Source: Synchiropus splendidus (taxonomy: Eukaryota; Chordata; Actinopteri; Syngnathiformes; Callionymidae). From it: a DNA stretch of 64,000 nt. Both the position numbers and the translations under genes were made by a program. Below the pieces are notes generated by a model, which was not told the DNA's origin, made no database searches, and was given only the letters and a program-made list of their open reading frames with translations. The stretch spans positions 20,222,001 to 20,286,000 of the forward strand of contig NC_071347.1 of the NCBI RefSeq assembly GCF_027744825.2, read 5' to 3'. Every line of letters starts with the position of its first letter. Position 1 is the stretch's first letter. Below, piece after piece: positions 51,117-63,456 of the stretch.

Positions 51117-51340
51117 GCGGGGGGTGTTGCGTGGCGCCGGTCCGACTCTCCGAGCTCGATAGTCCCGAACAAAGATTCACTCCTGCGCTGCCATCGGGCT
51201 GGAAATTCCTCACGCGCTGGCGTGGATCTGGTCCAGGAGCTGGTTCGCCCGACTCTGTCACCACATCCCACGGAGACGCTCCAGCGGAGGACGGTCCGCC
51301 CGCTCATTGGCTGGGAGACGCGGACCCCCCTGGCGTGGCG
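51117..51340 (-). promoter_or_regulatory. Candidate prickle1 promoter and non-coding exon 1
   Basis: A GC/CpG-rich island (about 50.9-51.35 kb) stands out from AT-rich surroundings. On the minus strand it contains an inverted CCAAT box (ATTGG at 51306-51310 on plus) and, about 190 bp downstream, a strong donor CCGCG|GTGAGT (exon end at 51117). This fits a CCAAT-driven TATA-less promoter with a 150-200-nt 5'UTR exon that would splice to the acceptor at 41790. The link to prickle1 is inferred from orientation and from the absence of another minus-strand gene. Confidence 0.55.
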
Positions 51341-51584
51341 GCGCAGCTGCATCAGTTTATGAAGAACACAACAAGACAAATGTTGCTCCAGTACATGGAA
51401 ACCTCGACCAGACAAACATCCCAATGCGTTGTCAATAAAATCTTTTTTTGAGTAAATGAAACCTCAAATGATGGCACTATTGATAGCAATATTTGATTTT
51501 TGTGCGATAAAGTAAATAAAAGCAACTATACATGTCAGCCAATCAGAAGGCGCTCACCATGAGACCAGGAAGTAGGACATACAG

Positions 51585-52137
51585 CAGAGGTGGGCGATTG
51601 AATTTCCTAAAGGGCCACATCACAAACTGTAACTGTTGTGAGGGGCCTCCATCAAAACAAAGACGGCAATGACTACGAAACATGAGGGAAAAATATACAA
51701 AATGTATACGTAAGTAACAAGGACAAAATGAACCTTAAAATGAAATGTAACTGAGCATATTAAGAAGTGTGAATATGCCATGAAACATATTGAAATATTT
51801 CAATTTATATGCACGTAATTTGAATATAAATCAACATAACTATGGACCAGATGTTCAACATAAAAAGGCAATTTATTTCCAAATATATGTTCAGTATTCC
51901 TTCCATGTGTTTTGAGGAACAAGAAAAACACAAGAAAAGAAGAACATTTTAGCCTTACAACAAAAACATGCTATATTTACTGTTGAAGTGGTGGTGATGA
52001 CTAAAAGAGAAAAAACAAAACAAGGCAGAAAAATTACGGCAGCTTAGTCATAGTTGTGTAGTCTGACATCAAACGGGCCACGAAAACACAGGCATCGGGC
52101 CGCATATGGCCCCCGGGCCGTACTTTGCCCAGGACTG
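51585..52137. mobile_element. hAT-like MITE family 1, copy B
   Basis: Starts CAGAGGTGGGCGATTGAATT and ends TACTTTGCCCAGGACTG. Flanks ACATACAG (51577-51584) and AAATATAG (52138-52145) match at 6 of 8 positions. The interior shares GTAACAAGGA, GGCCGCATATGGCCCCC and many other phrases with copy A. Confidence 0.8.
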
Positions 52138-52145
52138 AAATATAG

Positions 52146-53581
52146 GATGCTCTGCAGGATCTTTTGCTGATATAAATGTTTCCTGAGTGGCAGAACGTTC
52201 CATCAAATCCTTCATTTGAAGTTCCATTTACTCCAAATATATTTTCAAAATTCAAATTATATATGAACCATATATGAAGACGCTCACGGCATACAAACTG
52301 AAATATATCTTGACTTCTCCCGCCAGCTTCTTGTGCTTTTCAACCACCGACAGTGGAGTCAGTTTCACTCAAAAAAGATTTTTTGGAATTTAGGCCAGGT
52401 CTGGCTGGTGAAGCTGGAGGGGCTTGGTCCTCTCAGCGGGGAGGGACCGACGGTTGAGCACCAAGTAAACAGGCCATCACAGCTCATCTCCACTGTTGAA
52501 ACCAGCAGCTGACCAACAATGGTCTGGACTGACTCATTCATTACTTTCTGCTTCATCCAAATAAACCATAAACATACAGGGAAACAAGCTGTGGACAACA
52601 GCAAATATCTGAAAGTTCATGACGAAATATATGTGATGATGACCGCCAGAAACATGTGATGACATCATCATCTTTAACACCCAGGACGGGGCTCGATCAG
52701 AGAGGTATTTGGAGGCAAACATGTTGGTTCTCCTCACCACTGGTGAATCATGATCACAATGAGACCTCTGTTCGCAGGAGCTCCCACCCGCTCATCCCAC
52801 ATGTGTCTACCTCATACGAGCAGGACTGGAAGCGTCCATTGAAGGAGAACAAAAGCTCCATGATGTCCTGAGATTGTAGGCGAAAGCTCCCCACCATAAA
52901 TCACATCAACACAATCTGCTGAGTGGAAACTTTATGACTGGGTCCAGGGAGGATTCTGCACACTGTTGCTTCAAACATGCTGACAGCCTGATGGCAGCTA
53001 CATTTGCTGACCTTCTGAAGAGATGCTTGACCTGCCGGGACCCAGATAAGGTCTTTCTCTGGTGCCCCTCAGGCCCCGCGGAGCACAAACAGAAAAACAC
53101 GTGAGATAAATATGCAGATGCATTTGAAGCCCCAAAACAGAGTCTTAGAGAGCGATCACTCTCAGGACCACGCTCCCCACGTCGGCCCTCTGACACACAG
53201 GTGTGGATCACACAGAGAGGCGGTGGGAACATCATTATTAATGATTAAAAACCTTTAATCAATTGGAGGTTAATCACTCACTTTGGTGACTCCGCTGAAA
53301 TATGAGAAGCATTTTTGAGGTCAAAAGTCTTGTGACTGATTTTTACAACGGTGCTGTAAATATCTCATCGGCAGAGACAAATGCAAGCGACTTTCAGGTC
53401 GGACTTGAAAGCAGAAACTGGCTGCAGGGCAGGAGTGTTGGGAATCATGTCGCTCGTGCACGTCACCTCCAGAGTTGGTTTCAGTCGGCGTGAATTTGCT
53501 CGCTTCAGTGCGAGGCGTGACGTGAGCCTTCTGCTGGACTTTTGAGTCGAGTTTCATGTCAGTAGTCATGATGCCGTAGAG
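52146..53581. other. Non-coding DNA between two MITE copies
   Basis: No exon with a recognisable protein family or paired splice signals. Several short open frames occur on both strands with no family signature. Confidence 0.4.
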
Positions 53582-54112
53582 CCGACCTGGGCAAAGTGCT
53601 GCCCATGGGTCATAAGCGGCCCGATGCCTGTCTTTTTGTGGCCCGTTTGATGTCAGACTAAAACTATAACTAATGTGTCCTAAATTTTCTTCCTTTTTTT
53701 GTTCTTTCTCTGTTAGTACACCACTTCAGCAGTAAATATAGTATGTTCTTGTTTTAAGACTAAATTTTTCTTCTTTTTGTGTTTTTTTTGTTCCTCAAAA
53801 TACATTAAAGGAATATTGAAAATATTTTTAATAATAAATTGCTTTTTTATCTTGAACGTGAGGTCCATAGTTATGTTGATTTCTATTCAAATAAAGTGCA
53901 TATAAAATGAAATATTTCAATAGGTTTCATGGCATATTTACACTTCTTAATATCCTTACTGGCATTTCATCTTCTAAGGTTCATTTTGCCCTTGTTAGTT
54001 AAGTATATATTTTTCCGTCATGTTTTGTAGTCATTGCGGTCTTTCTTTTGATGGAGGCCCCTCACAATCGCTACAGTTTCTAATGTGGCCTTTTAGGAAA
54101 TTTACACCTCTG
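53582..54112. mobile_element. hAT-like MITE family 1, copy C (reverse orientation)
   Basis: Begins CCGACCTGGGCAAAGTGCTG and ends AATTTACACCTCTG, the reverse complement of the family ends. It carries GGCCCGTTTGATGTCAGAC and GATGGAGGCCCCTCACAAT, matching the reverse complement of copy B. The flanks match at only 5 of 8 positions, so this copy is older or a boundary is off by a few bases. Confidence 0.75.
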
Positions 54113-57100
54113 CTGTTGATAATAGTCAAAGTAACAATGCAGATCGTAGTCACTCTGGCAATGGGTAATGATGCTAACTGCATGCCTGCATGTAACCGTT
54201 GAGCTTGACTGTGATCGGACAGTTTGTCTTCCACCACCGTCACTCAGATCCAGTTTAACTGTCCAACACACAAAAAACATGAGCGATTCTAGCAATACAA
54301 AGACTGGAAACAAGCACTGACTGAATATAAATCTGAATATTTCATTCAGAAGCTTGGGAGTTTCCTTTGCTCGATTCATACCTTTCCACAAAGTGAACTA
54401 CAGAATTGGCTCCAGGCAGCCGGATGGTGACAGCATCGAAGCATCGCTCTGTTCCACACCTCTTTAGTTCAACAAGTTGATCATTCAGCTCAGACTTAAG
54501 AGCTCGCCCCTCGCCATGTCGGCACCATGAATCAATAATTCAGTTCACCCAAGTAAACTAGGAGAAACAGCAACTGACTCTGGCTATTCTCTGCATGAAA
54601 ATGGGATCAATGACTGGTGTTTACTTGAAAGACGATGTGACAATTCTACCATAAATACAACCGATCCTTGTCTGGTCAAGCGATATAACAGTAAAAAACA
54701 AAATCGGAAAACCACATATTGTCTTTATATATCACCCCGGAGGATGAAACTGAAACACAAAGTCCATTCCAGGACAGAAAACTCCAACATAGGCCACAGA
54801 AATGTCCAAATCTACACTCAAATCAAACATCAACAACGCACTCATCAGGTGAACTAAGCAGCCGGTTACAGCACCAACATCACTGGGTTTACCTTCTCCA
54901 CTGAGGCAAAATCTTCCAGCTCATGATCTATCTGTGATTGTGACCCAACTGCCACTTAATCTGACTCTGTAACTCAAAATTGGAGTGGCCAGAGAAAACC
55001 CTAGCCACAAGGTTAGACCTGAGAAAGACATCAAACCAGGGGAGACAGAGAGCAGAACCGCAGCTCCTCCACATCAAGAGAAGCCAGGTGAAGAGGGTCT
55101 TGTCTCAAAGTGGCCGGGCCACTCTGATGAGATTAGGTCTCTCAGTTCCCTCAGACGATCTGGAAGAGTTTTCTGGAGAGAGGGAAGTCAAGGCCTCTTT
55201 ACTTTGACTGCTGCCCCCGCAACCTGAGCTCAGATAAGAAAACGGACGGATGGGTGTTTCGGTTGCAAACAATGATCCATGACTCAACCCACCAAGCATG
55301 GTGACATTGGACTTTATTTCAGAAGACAACAAAAGTTCTGTGTCAGCGCCGAAACTGGGACAAACCACATCAGTGTATCTGTTGTGTTAACATGTGAGGA
55401 TGATACCCTGACGCCACGTGTGTGGCAGCCAGGCAGAAAGGTCGGTGACTCCTGTGTCCAAATGGAGTTTTTTTATTATGATGACGCTCAGAATGGTTCA
55501 AATGAAAACAGTGATGACGATGCATCCCTTGCTACCGTGGCGACGGGTTTGCTCTAGTTCAAGGTTCAGGCTGAGGATCAAGGCAACATCCATCATCACT
55601 CAACTCAGGAATCCAACTGGCAGAAGAAAGTTTCCCTGCTGATTTTCGTCTCCTGACCTCCGTGACTCCTCGTCTGGCGCTTTTACGGGAAAACACGAGC
55701 GCAGCTTGTTTTGCAGGACGAGAAATCGGGAGATGGCGACGCGCGTCCATCTGCTCTGTGTAAAGCCAGACTTTGATTGACAGGTCTGCGCACGCTCACT
55801 TAACCGGCGTCTCACTAGAGAGATCGCTGCGACAATCAGCTGGGTCGCGACCCGGTCCCTCACAGATGTGGCGTCTAGTCGAGAAGACTTGGTCAAAGGT
55901 TACCGCTTCTGTCAAATAATGGCTTCAAGTTTTGGAAAAAAACATTACAGGATTTCAATAACAGGCGGCTGGAACTGTTCAAAAGAAGGTCAGGAGTTGA
56001 AATGTTACCTCACGCCGATTGGCTGGAGGAGTCACAGTAGAGCATGTGACATGGGCAGGCGCTCAAGCAAAAGATATCAAAGGTCTTTTAGTCTTAGCTT
56101 AGCTTAATGCTAATGGAGACGATGGGAGAACACCAAAGCATTAAAGCAGACGTGTGAGCTACGGCGCCCTCTCGCTGCTCCGGGGTGACCTAACTGAAGA
56201 GGAATGTGGAGGACTCAGAGTGACGGCAGGCATGGGGGGCAGCAGAACCCCGACGCCACTGTAAGAGCTTCCTTCTGCTCTCCAACAATTCCTGAATTAG
56301 CTCTGGAGCAGAAAACAAGCCTTCTCTTGTTTCACTGGCTGTTTGCAGTTATACTGCGGCCAATTACGCACAAAGACGAAGGAGTGTCTCTCCCCCTCGC
56401 CCGCGCGACTGATGTCACGCTAACTCTGAAGTCTGCAGCATCAGTTGGCTAGTTAGCAGTTTGGAGATCATCTTGGCATGATCCACATGAGCTCCTCATC
56501 CATCACACGGCCATCAGCATGCAGTTCAGTGGAGGGATAGTTAGTAAGGGGATTTAGCATGTTGTTTAACGGCAACATGAAGAGGACAATAATGGGACGT
56601 ACAACCAGTACTAGAATCGCTCTGATGTAGCCCCGCTGGTTGTGATGCGTCCGCTCCTCCCTACTCGCTGCTCACTAAGCAGCAGCATGTCTGCTGTGGG
56701 GGTTCTTTTAATCTGTCATGTAAAGTCTGCCTCTTGCAGCACATGCACAGGAAAATGCAGTGCAGGGATGCACCTTCAAATTAAACACACCATTTAAAGC
56801 TCCAGCACTTGACGGAGCACAGAGAGTTTTCTCGGCTCATGAAAGTGATATCGCTGGTTCCTCAGCAGCTGTTAGTGCAGCTGACGCTTAGCAACACCCG
56901 CCGGTCCGAGCATGACATTCGGAATGATAAGAAACAATTATAATTTCACCGAGCTAGGTGAGCAGCCTTTCTCAGGAGTCGTTTACACAGAGACAGAAAC
57001 GACTGGATCCGTCGTTGATTTGGAGTCAGGTGCAACGTTTGCCAGCCACCTGAAACTGAAACTTTTGAAAACATCCAGAGTGGAATCTTTCATAAATGCA

Positions 57101-60100
57101 GTGCTCTCTGTCTCGGAGTCCCGATACTGTATGTACAGATTTCACGGACACAGTACATTCACCTGCGACGTCTCACATCGAATGAAATGTTTTTCATTTG
57201 TCCTTTTGACAGAATAGTTGCTGCATTCAGCAAGGTTTTTCTACTTTTCTATTCTCTCTCTCTATTTTTTTCTATAACTTCATGTTCACACATCATGTAC
57301 ACAGAAGGTGTCATCATTTTGATAGCAAATTCATTTTCAATCCATGTTATCTGTATCGGTGATCAGCAGCAGAGCATCCCTAACTGAAATCTTTATTATC
57401 ATTTGCGACCAAACCTTTCCATTAAAACCAACAAGCCGCACCTAACCCAGATCAGTAAAAGAGAAAAGCGAGCCATCATCTAAAAGCCAGAGGTACAGGG
57501 TATGTTTGTTTAAGTTGGAAGCAGGAGACCAGGATTTTCCACTATTAACAGTACTTTTAAAGTTTTGTGCGTGTGTGTGTGCCACCTCTCCCGGGACTCT
57601 ACCTCATTCCCGGAATTCCTAACTAGGCGACCTGCTCAGAGACTCACGGCCTCTACGGTCCTCTGTGCTGTCGAAACAGCCCCCCATCACCCGCCCCCGC
57701 TCCCCCCGCTTTCCTCTCGGCGTCCAACATTCTGTCCCGTGAAAAAGTGCCACGGTCAGATCTTTATCAAGTCTCCTGCACGGACACGTCGCTCCTTGCT
57801 ATGAGGAGGATAAAGGTTGCCAGAGCTCCCATACGGTGGTGGGTCTCAGATGGACATCATCGGTGTCATAACAAGCGGATGAAGAGGGTGTGTGTGTGGG
57901 GGGGTTTACAAGGAAGCTAAAAATAGCAGGGCGCTGCTGGCGTGCAGGTCGGCCCACTTTTGACGGGCCGTTATGATGCTGAATGGAAAGTATGCTGGGC
58001 AGTTTATTAAACACGAAGCGGTGGGAGGTGTCGCCCTCAGACACCCGACACACACTGGGCCAGTTTTACCCTCCATTTCCGGGCTATAGAGATGGACCAC
58101 CCAGCTTTGGATCCTCAGGACCCTACAGGTGTCGCCAACAAACTTCAGGCCTTTAAACATGTTGGTTATTAAATATTAAGAATAAAAACAGCCATTGTCT
58201 GCATGTGTCCAGGCGACCGGAGCAGGGTGTCCCCCAACACCCAGCCTAGCAATACACATACCTGGCTACTCCTGAAACACGCTATTAGCTGCTGCCCCGC
58301 CACTGTGTTGCTGCTCTGGGACCAGGAATGTCTGAGAACAACCCGATCATAAACTGTGATTCACATATTTGGTCCCTTCTGCTGGCAGCATTGTCCGCTC
58401 CCAACAGAACGGCCCTTGAGTGAGAAAACAAACCAGCCACCAGTGACTCATGACGGCGGCCTCTCCTTAATGACACGCCTGACGGTCATCCCTGACCCGC
58501 GTCTGACCGCTCGCACTGGCACCTGACAATCATCTGGAGCTGACTCCACTGGCTTCTGCTGCGCTGCCATAATTACAAGCCTAAATACCTCCCCAACATG
58601 ACAAAGTGTCATTTCAAAGGTCACACGGGGTCAACGGGAAAACCGCCAAAACCAAAATGGACCCTCTATAAAGCCTGAGTATATGGCAGCACTACACAGT
58701 GAAGGCGGATGAACAGATGGTGAGAATTTGGGTCAACAAGGGCGATAAAAAACATTTTTGCGGCCTTGTTCACACAAGCATTATGTGAATGCTGATGCTT
58801 GTTTGTTTCTACATGTGACCCAGAAACAAACTTGGTCACACTTAAGGACCAAGACACTCCATGGAGCAAAGGTGAAGGTGAAAAGTTGGACACCAATGAC
58901 AGTAATCCACTCAAACTAACAGCCTGCACGACGCCCGACACAGAAGAGGTAAACCGAGAGCCAAGAGGAGCAGAAGACCAGGAGGGGACAGTTCAGCGTG
59001 ACACAGATCTGCAGTGCCTTCGTAATGATGCTGAGTCAGCATTTAATTATGCTCCCAGATCCAGGAAGCCAAGGCCTGAGGGAGGATGAGGAAGAGCAAA
59101 CAACAGGTGTGTCCATCCCACCAGCCCCTCACAAAGATCCGACATGTCAAAGCCAGACCACCCTTTTTTTCCCACACTTCAGGAAAACCTTCCCTACAAT
59201 GACTGGTCTTATCTCGCCATCCCATCACTGTGGGGAGGATTAGACGCCAGGACGGTGAAATCACAACAAGCATTCCTTCTCTCGCCGCGCATCCAGGAGC
59301 GTTACGTGGCTTGTTTTGATAAGAAAGGCTCCCATCTGAGTCAGCGCCCGCAGGCCGGTCCACCAGCTGTGTCCAAACAACCCACACCCAGCCGGCGAGT
59401 GTGGGACGGTGGACGACCCACATGGTCGTGCCACGCTCTGATGTTGACATGCAGCTCTTGATCGTGCCCTCCGCAGACCCCCTTCACTCCTAATGACTTC
59501 TCAGGCCAGCATCAAAAAAGGATTCATCCAAACAAGACATCATGAGTGTAAGAACTCCTTCTCCAGCTGGACACATACAGACTGCACATACACAAACTCA
59601 TCTATGGCAATTTATAGTTGTCAGTTCAGGGGTTTTCCTATAGAGCCAAAAGCACGGGAAGAACATAGGAAGCACAAGGATTCAATCCAGAATACACTGA
59701 TTTAAGATCCAGTCAGATGTTTACTTGATCTTCAAGCAAAATCATGGGAAGAAAACAGGCTAAAAACAAGCTAAAAGCTAACCTGCTTCCAGTTCTTTCC
59801 CGTCACAGTTAGACTCTTAAGAATGATCTCCGCATGACAACGACCTCATGCTGATGGAGCCTGAAGCAACAATCTCAGCACCATCACAGCCGACATCAAA
59901 CCACTGCCGAGATTCACATCTAAGCCACGGATCATGGGGCCAGGCGACCCGCTCTCTGTTTGACAGGTCTTGTTATCGTCTGTGTCGAGAATGTAAACAA
60001 AGAAACACGAGAAATATCGATGGGCCGTGTCTGATCACGCCGAAACATTCCAACAAGTCCTGATTCACCGCTCACACGTGATGTCATCGCCTCTCCTGAC

Positions 60101-60491
60101 AGCCCACTTAGACCAAAAATTCAAAGTCATTTGAAATCAGGAAGAAAATATGTAACAGAAAATAATTTCAATAAATAAAGGCTTCCTGACAGTCTTGCAG
60201 AGGCGTCTCAACTGGTTTGTCTCGATGCTCTTCAAGTCCCAGACAGATAAATGAGCTTCTAGCTCAGACCGTATCAGGGATGACGACCCCAAGACAAAGG
60301 AGAAAGTGGACCTTCATCTTTAGGCTCAGCCCTCATTGCTGTTGGTCCATCTCCTCCCACATCTGACCTTCACCTAACAACAAATCCCTGCAATATTTGG
60401 GGAACAATTTGATGTCCACCATTTCCCTGAGAAGCACGGCTAGAGCATCTAGAGGTGCTGATCCTCCAACAGAATGTTTCAAATGTGATAT
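54113..60491. other. Long non-coding stretch right of prickle1
   Basis: About 6.4 kb without a coding exon I can support. Open frames up to about 135 codons occur on both strands (for example near 59043-59450), but none shows a known domain and none has matching splice partners. Composition is mixed and without long microsatellites. It could be intergenic or the intron of a gene beyond the window. Confidence 0.4.
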
Positions 60492-60499
60492 GTAATAAC

Positions 60500-61040
60500 T
60501 AGTGGTGGGACTGTAACAAGTTAATTATGATAAATTTAGTACAAAAAAAAGTGTTAAAATATTTCATTTAATTTTAACACAGAACCTTTGTAAGTGCACG
60601 AGTTCCTGCACCACTGATCACACTGATGCACAAGACACGTGGCAGCTAGGATGAGAACAACAACAACAAACATGGAGGAATCTGCTGAGAATAGGTTACT
60701 CGAATAGGACTTACGGGGGGCAAGTTTCATTTTAAGACAAATATTTTCAAGACATTAAAAGAGCTTTAGTTGTTTAAATAAGGTGATATAAAAACTTGAA
60801 TATAACCACCATTGTGATTTATTGTGCTACTGTCAAACTGATGCAAAACAAACAATATTTTGTTGTTTAAATGTATGTATGGCTCCATCATTTGATTCAG
60901 TGCTGTACTATACCATATTTCATTCAAATTGAAAAATAAGGTTTCTTGTGGCAAATATTCGTATACGATTAAACTGCGATTAACTGCGATTAATTAATCA
61001 CAAATGAGATTTTTTTTTTTATTGAATCCCACCCCCTCTA
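60500..61040. mobile_element. hAT-like MITE family 2, intact copy with perfect TSD
   Basis: The element starts TAGTGGTGGGACTGTAAC and ends GAATCCCACCCCCTCTA, whose reverse complement TAGAGGGGGTGGGATTC matches the left end after a small gap. It is flanked on both sides by the identical 8-mer GTAATAAC (60492-60499 and 61041-61048), the expected hAT target-site duplication. The interior is AT-rich with GATTAA repeats near the right end and no transposase, so it moved using an enzyme supplied elsewhere. The perfect duplication suggests recent insertion. Confidence 0.88.
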
Positions 61041-61048
61041 GTAATAAC

Positions 61049-62880
61049 GGTGTAAAAAAATAAACACTTCATTTCCTACATTTAAGCAGCTGTGATAATG
61101 TTGCACTCAAAACCACATTTCCCCAGAATCATTTCCTCAGGTAAGTTAAACACAAACTTTTGAACTTTCAGTGGGTTTACTCTCTGTGACGGGGTGATGT
61201 CATGTTTAACGTTCTGGATGGTGACTACAAAGGGGAATTTCTTGCTCCATCAATTCAAGGGGACACGCTCATTAAATATATGCGCGTCTTTAGTCAAGCA
61301 AGACGTTTGAAGTGGAGATCGCAAACCCGACAGCGAGCTGTAAAAACTGCTTTCCTTGGCATCAAAATCCCTGCTCTTGCGAGACAATAGAGGGGATGGA
61401 CCAGCAATCCATGACGTGGTGACCTTGGAATGTAACCTTGGAAGTGAGCAACCACGTGAACTGAGACCTGATGAGGGTGTCACACTCCTCATGTACCGTC
61501 ACACAGGTTGTTTCTTTGGAGCAAACCTCGCACGTGCACGGTGGAAAAGTCGGACCAACTTTCCTCCCTAAACTTGATGTTGCCGCTGAAAACAGGAAGA
61601 TTCTCGAGTCATCTGGTTTCACTTCTGAGGAGAAGACTGCTGCCTGCTCTCAGCTCGGCTCAGGTTTCCATCCTCGTGGGTGGGGCTTCTATTTAGGTCA
61701 CTATAGAGGACATAAACACTCCGGTGCCCACAAGACGGAGGGAGGCCTGTAATGAGCTCACTTTTTAACACTTTCATGCCACTTCCTGTCATTGGCACCT
61801 TTCAAGAGCCAGCTTAGCAGGTTGCATGTGGATACTAAACACATGAAGGTCAACTAGACGCCTCAATCTCAGCTTCTCTTTGTGTGCCTGCCAATTATTT
61901 AAATGCACGCAGTCTCACACTTGAGTGAAAAGAGGAAGGAGAAGTGCTGCTTCCAACTATTTCAAAGGTGCCACAGACTGTCAAAGACTTTACACAGCTG
62001 AAACACGGAGCTGCGTCTGGTGGACGTGGGTGAGTTCTTCATCATCTCACCGTCAGAGTTTTTCAAAAATTGGCTCCAGTTTCCGCCTGTGAACGGACCA
62101 CATGTCACGAAAGGCGTCGGCGGGAATACGGCGGCATATTTCTGTGACACCCACAGTCATAAATTGGCACCTCAGCTCGCACTAGTGCCGTCAATCACAG
62201 CAAAGAGTCCGGCAACATGTTCTATTGAGAGAGAGGCTGGAGTGGATTCACCACTCAAACTATCACTGTCTGTGTTCTGTCACTGGTTAGTCAAATTATT
62301 CATGAGTCATCACGCCACGTCATTCCAAGTTTGGTCTCCTCGCCTGGTTCCCAGTTTAAAGTGTGTCCAAACTAAATTTACTGGAGGAGGAACAGTGAAC
62401 GGTGTGTTCCCAGTCATATGCCACATGCCACGTCACAACACAGACGCCTTCCCCACATCCACACTTCTCACAAGCAGAAGCTCTTCAGTTAACAGGGATA
62501 TAAGTGCGGGTTCAGTTCCCGGGGATTTCAAGGAAGCCCACAGTGCCTTGGCCACTTATTAAGTATGACTGCTAACTTCCATAATTCAGGGTCTCCCTAC
62601 ATTCCCACCCTCCCTTACAGAGGGTTTTCGCCAAGAACAACAGAAGATGAAAAGGCGAGAGTGGCTGCAACTGTGCCACTAGACAAGACAATTCCATCTG
62701 GACTAGGTGGTCGACTGTTTGCTACATGCTCTGGATGCTGTTGGAGCAACATCTACTGAGCTGGGGGGTAAGCAGTTTATCTGCATGATGTCCTGGTTCA
62801 ACTGCCTCCAGTTGGGTGAAGGTCCACTCAAAACATCATTGGGACAATGAGTGGGTTCATCATAAAACCGTTTCAAGAGA
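61049..62880. other. Non-coding DNA
   Basis: No supported gene. The longest open frame (62020-62562, plus, 180 codons) has no recognisable domain, no low-complexity bias and no splice-compatible neighbours, so I do not call it. Confidence 0.4.
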
Positions 62881-62884
62881 GATA

Positions 62885-62972
62885 TGGAACAGACTGAAAA
62901 TGATGATAATTATCGTTATCATTATCGTGATAACTTTTTTTGTCCATATCATCAACCCATCCCTAATACTGT
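62885..62972 (-). mobile_element. hAT-like terminal fragment
   Basis: On the minus strand this reads TTAGGGATGGGTTGATGATA, then TGGACAAAAAAAGTTATCAC and repeated GATAATTATC-like palindromes. This resembles the terminus of a common fish non-autonomous DNA element with a GGGATGGG.GATAT start. The other end was not found. Confidence 0.4.
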
Positions 62973-63357
62973 CCACAATATCACCACTGGGATCTAAACA
63001 CAACAGGACCAAGACCACCACAGTCTTGCACAGGATTTGACAGGGAGTGTGCTGGCTCCCACATCAACTCTTTCCCATTGGTTTTTCTATCTTTTTTGAG
63101 CCTGACATCAAAGAATATTAAAAAATGGTTGTAAACCTTTGACCCTGTGATAACTTAAATCTCCTGTCTGCACGACTCTCCCAGACTGTGATGTTCCGTT
63201 GACTGATCAGAACCGCAGGTCCGACTCATTTGCCTCACTCGGTGACAAATAACTGCGCGGGGTAATTGCAGAGTCGACAGATGTTCCCGGTGAGATTTCC
63301 AGTAAGAGAGCCGGGGGATGACTCCTCGTGTTTGAGAACATCTGCAGAGCTGCTCAC

Positions 63358-63456
63358 CTGAGTCGGGATGTGCCCGAACAGGCCGGTGCCACCTGCCACC
63401 GCCCGGTCACAGAGGGTCAGCGAGTGTAGATGGTGGCGAGGGAGGCAGGAAATCAA
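63358..63456 (-). other. Possible exon with strong donor near the right edge
   Basis: A minus-strand open stretch (LCDRAVAGGTGLFGHIPTQ) ends at CTCAG|GTGAGC and is more GC-rich than its surroundings. I recognise no protein family and see no convincing acceptor, so it may be a first exon, a chance match or nothing. Confidence 0.2.

Noticed and set aside
62020..62562. 180-codon plus-strand open frame
   Set aside because: No recognisable domain, no splice context and no repeat signature; the length is within chance for this much sequence.
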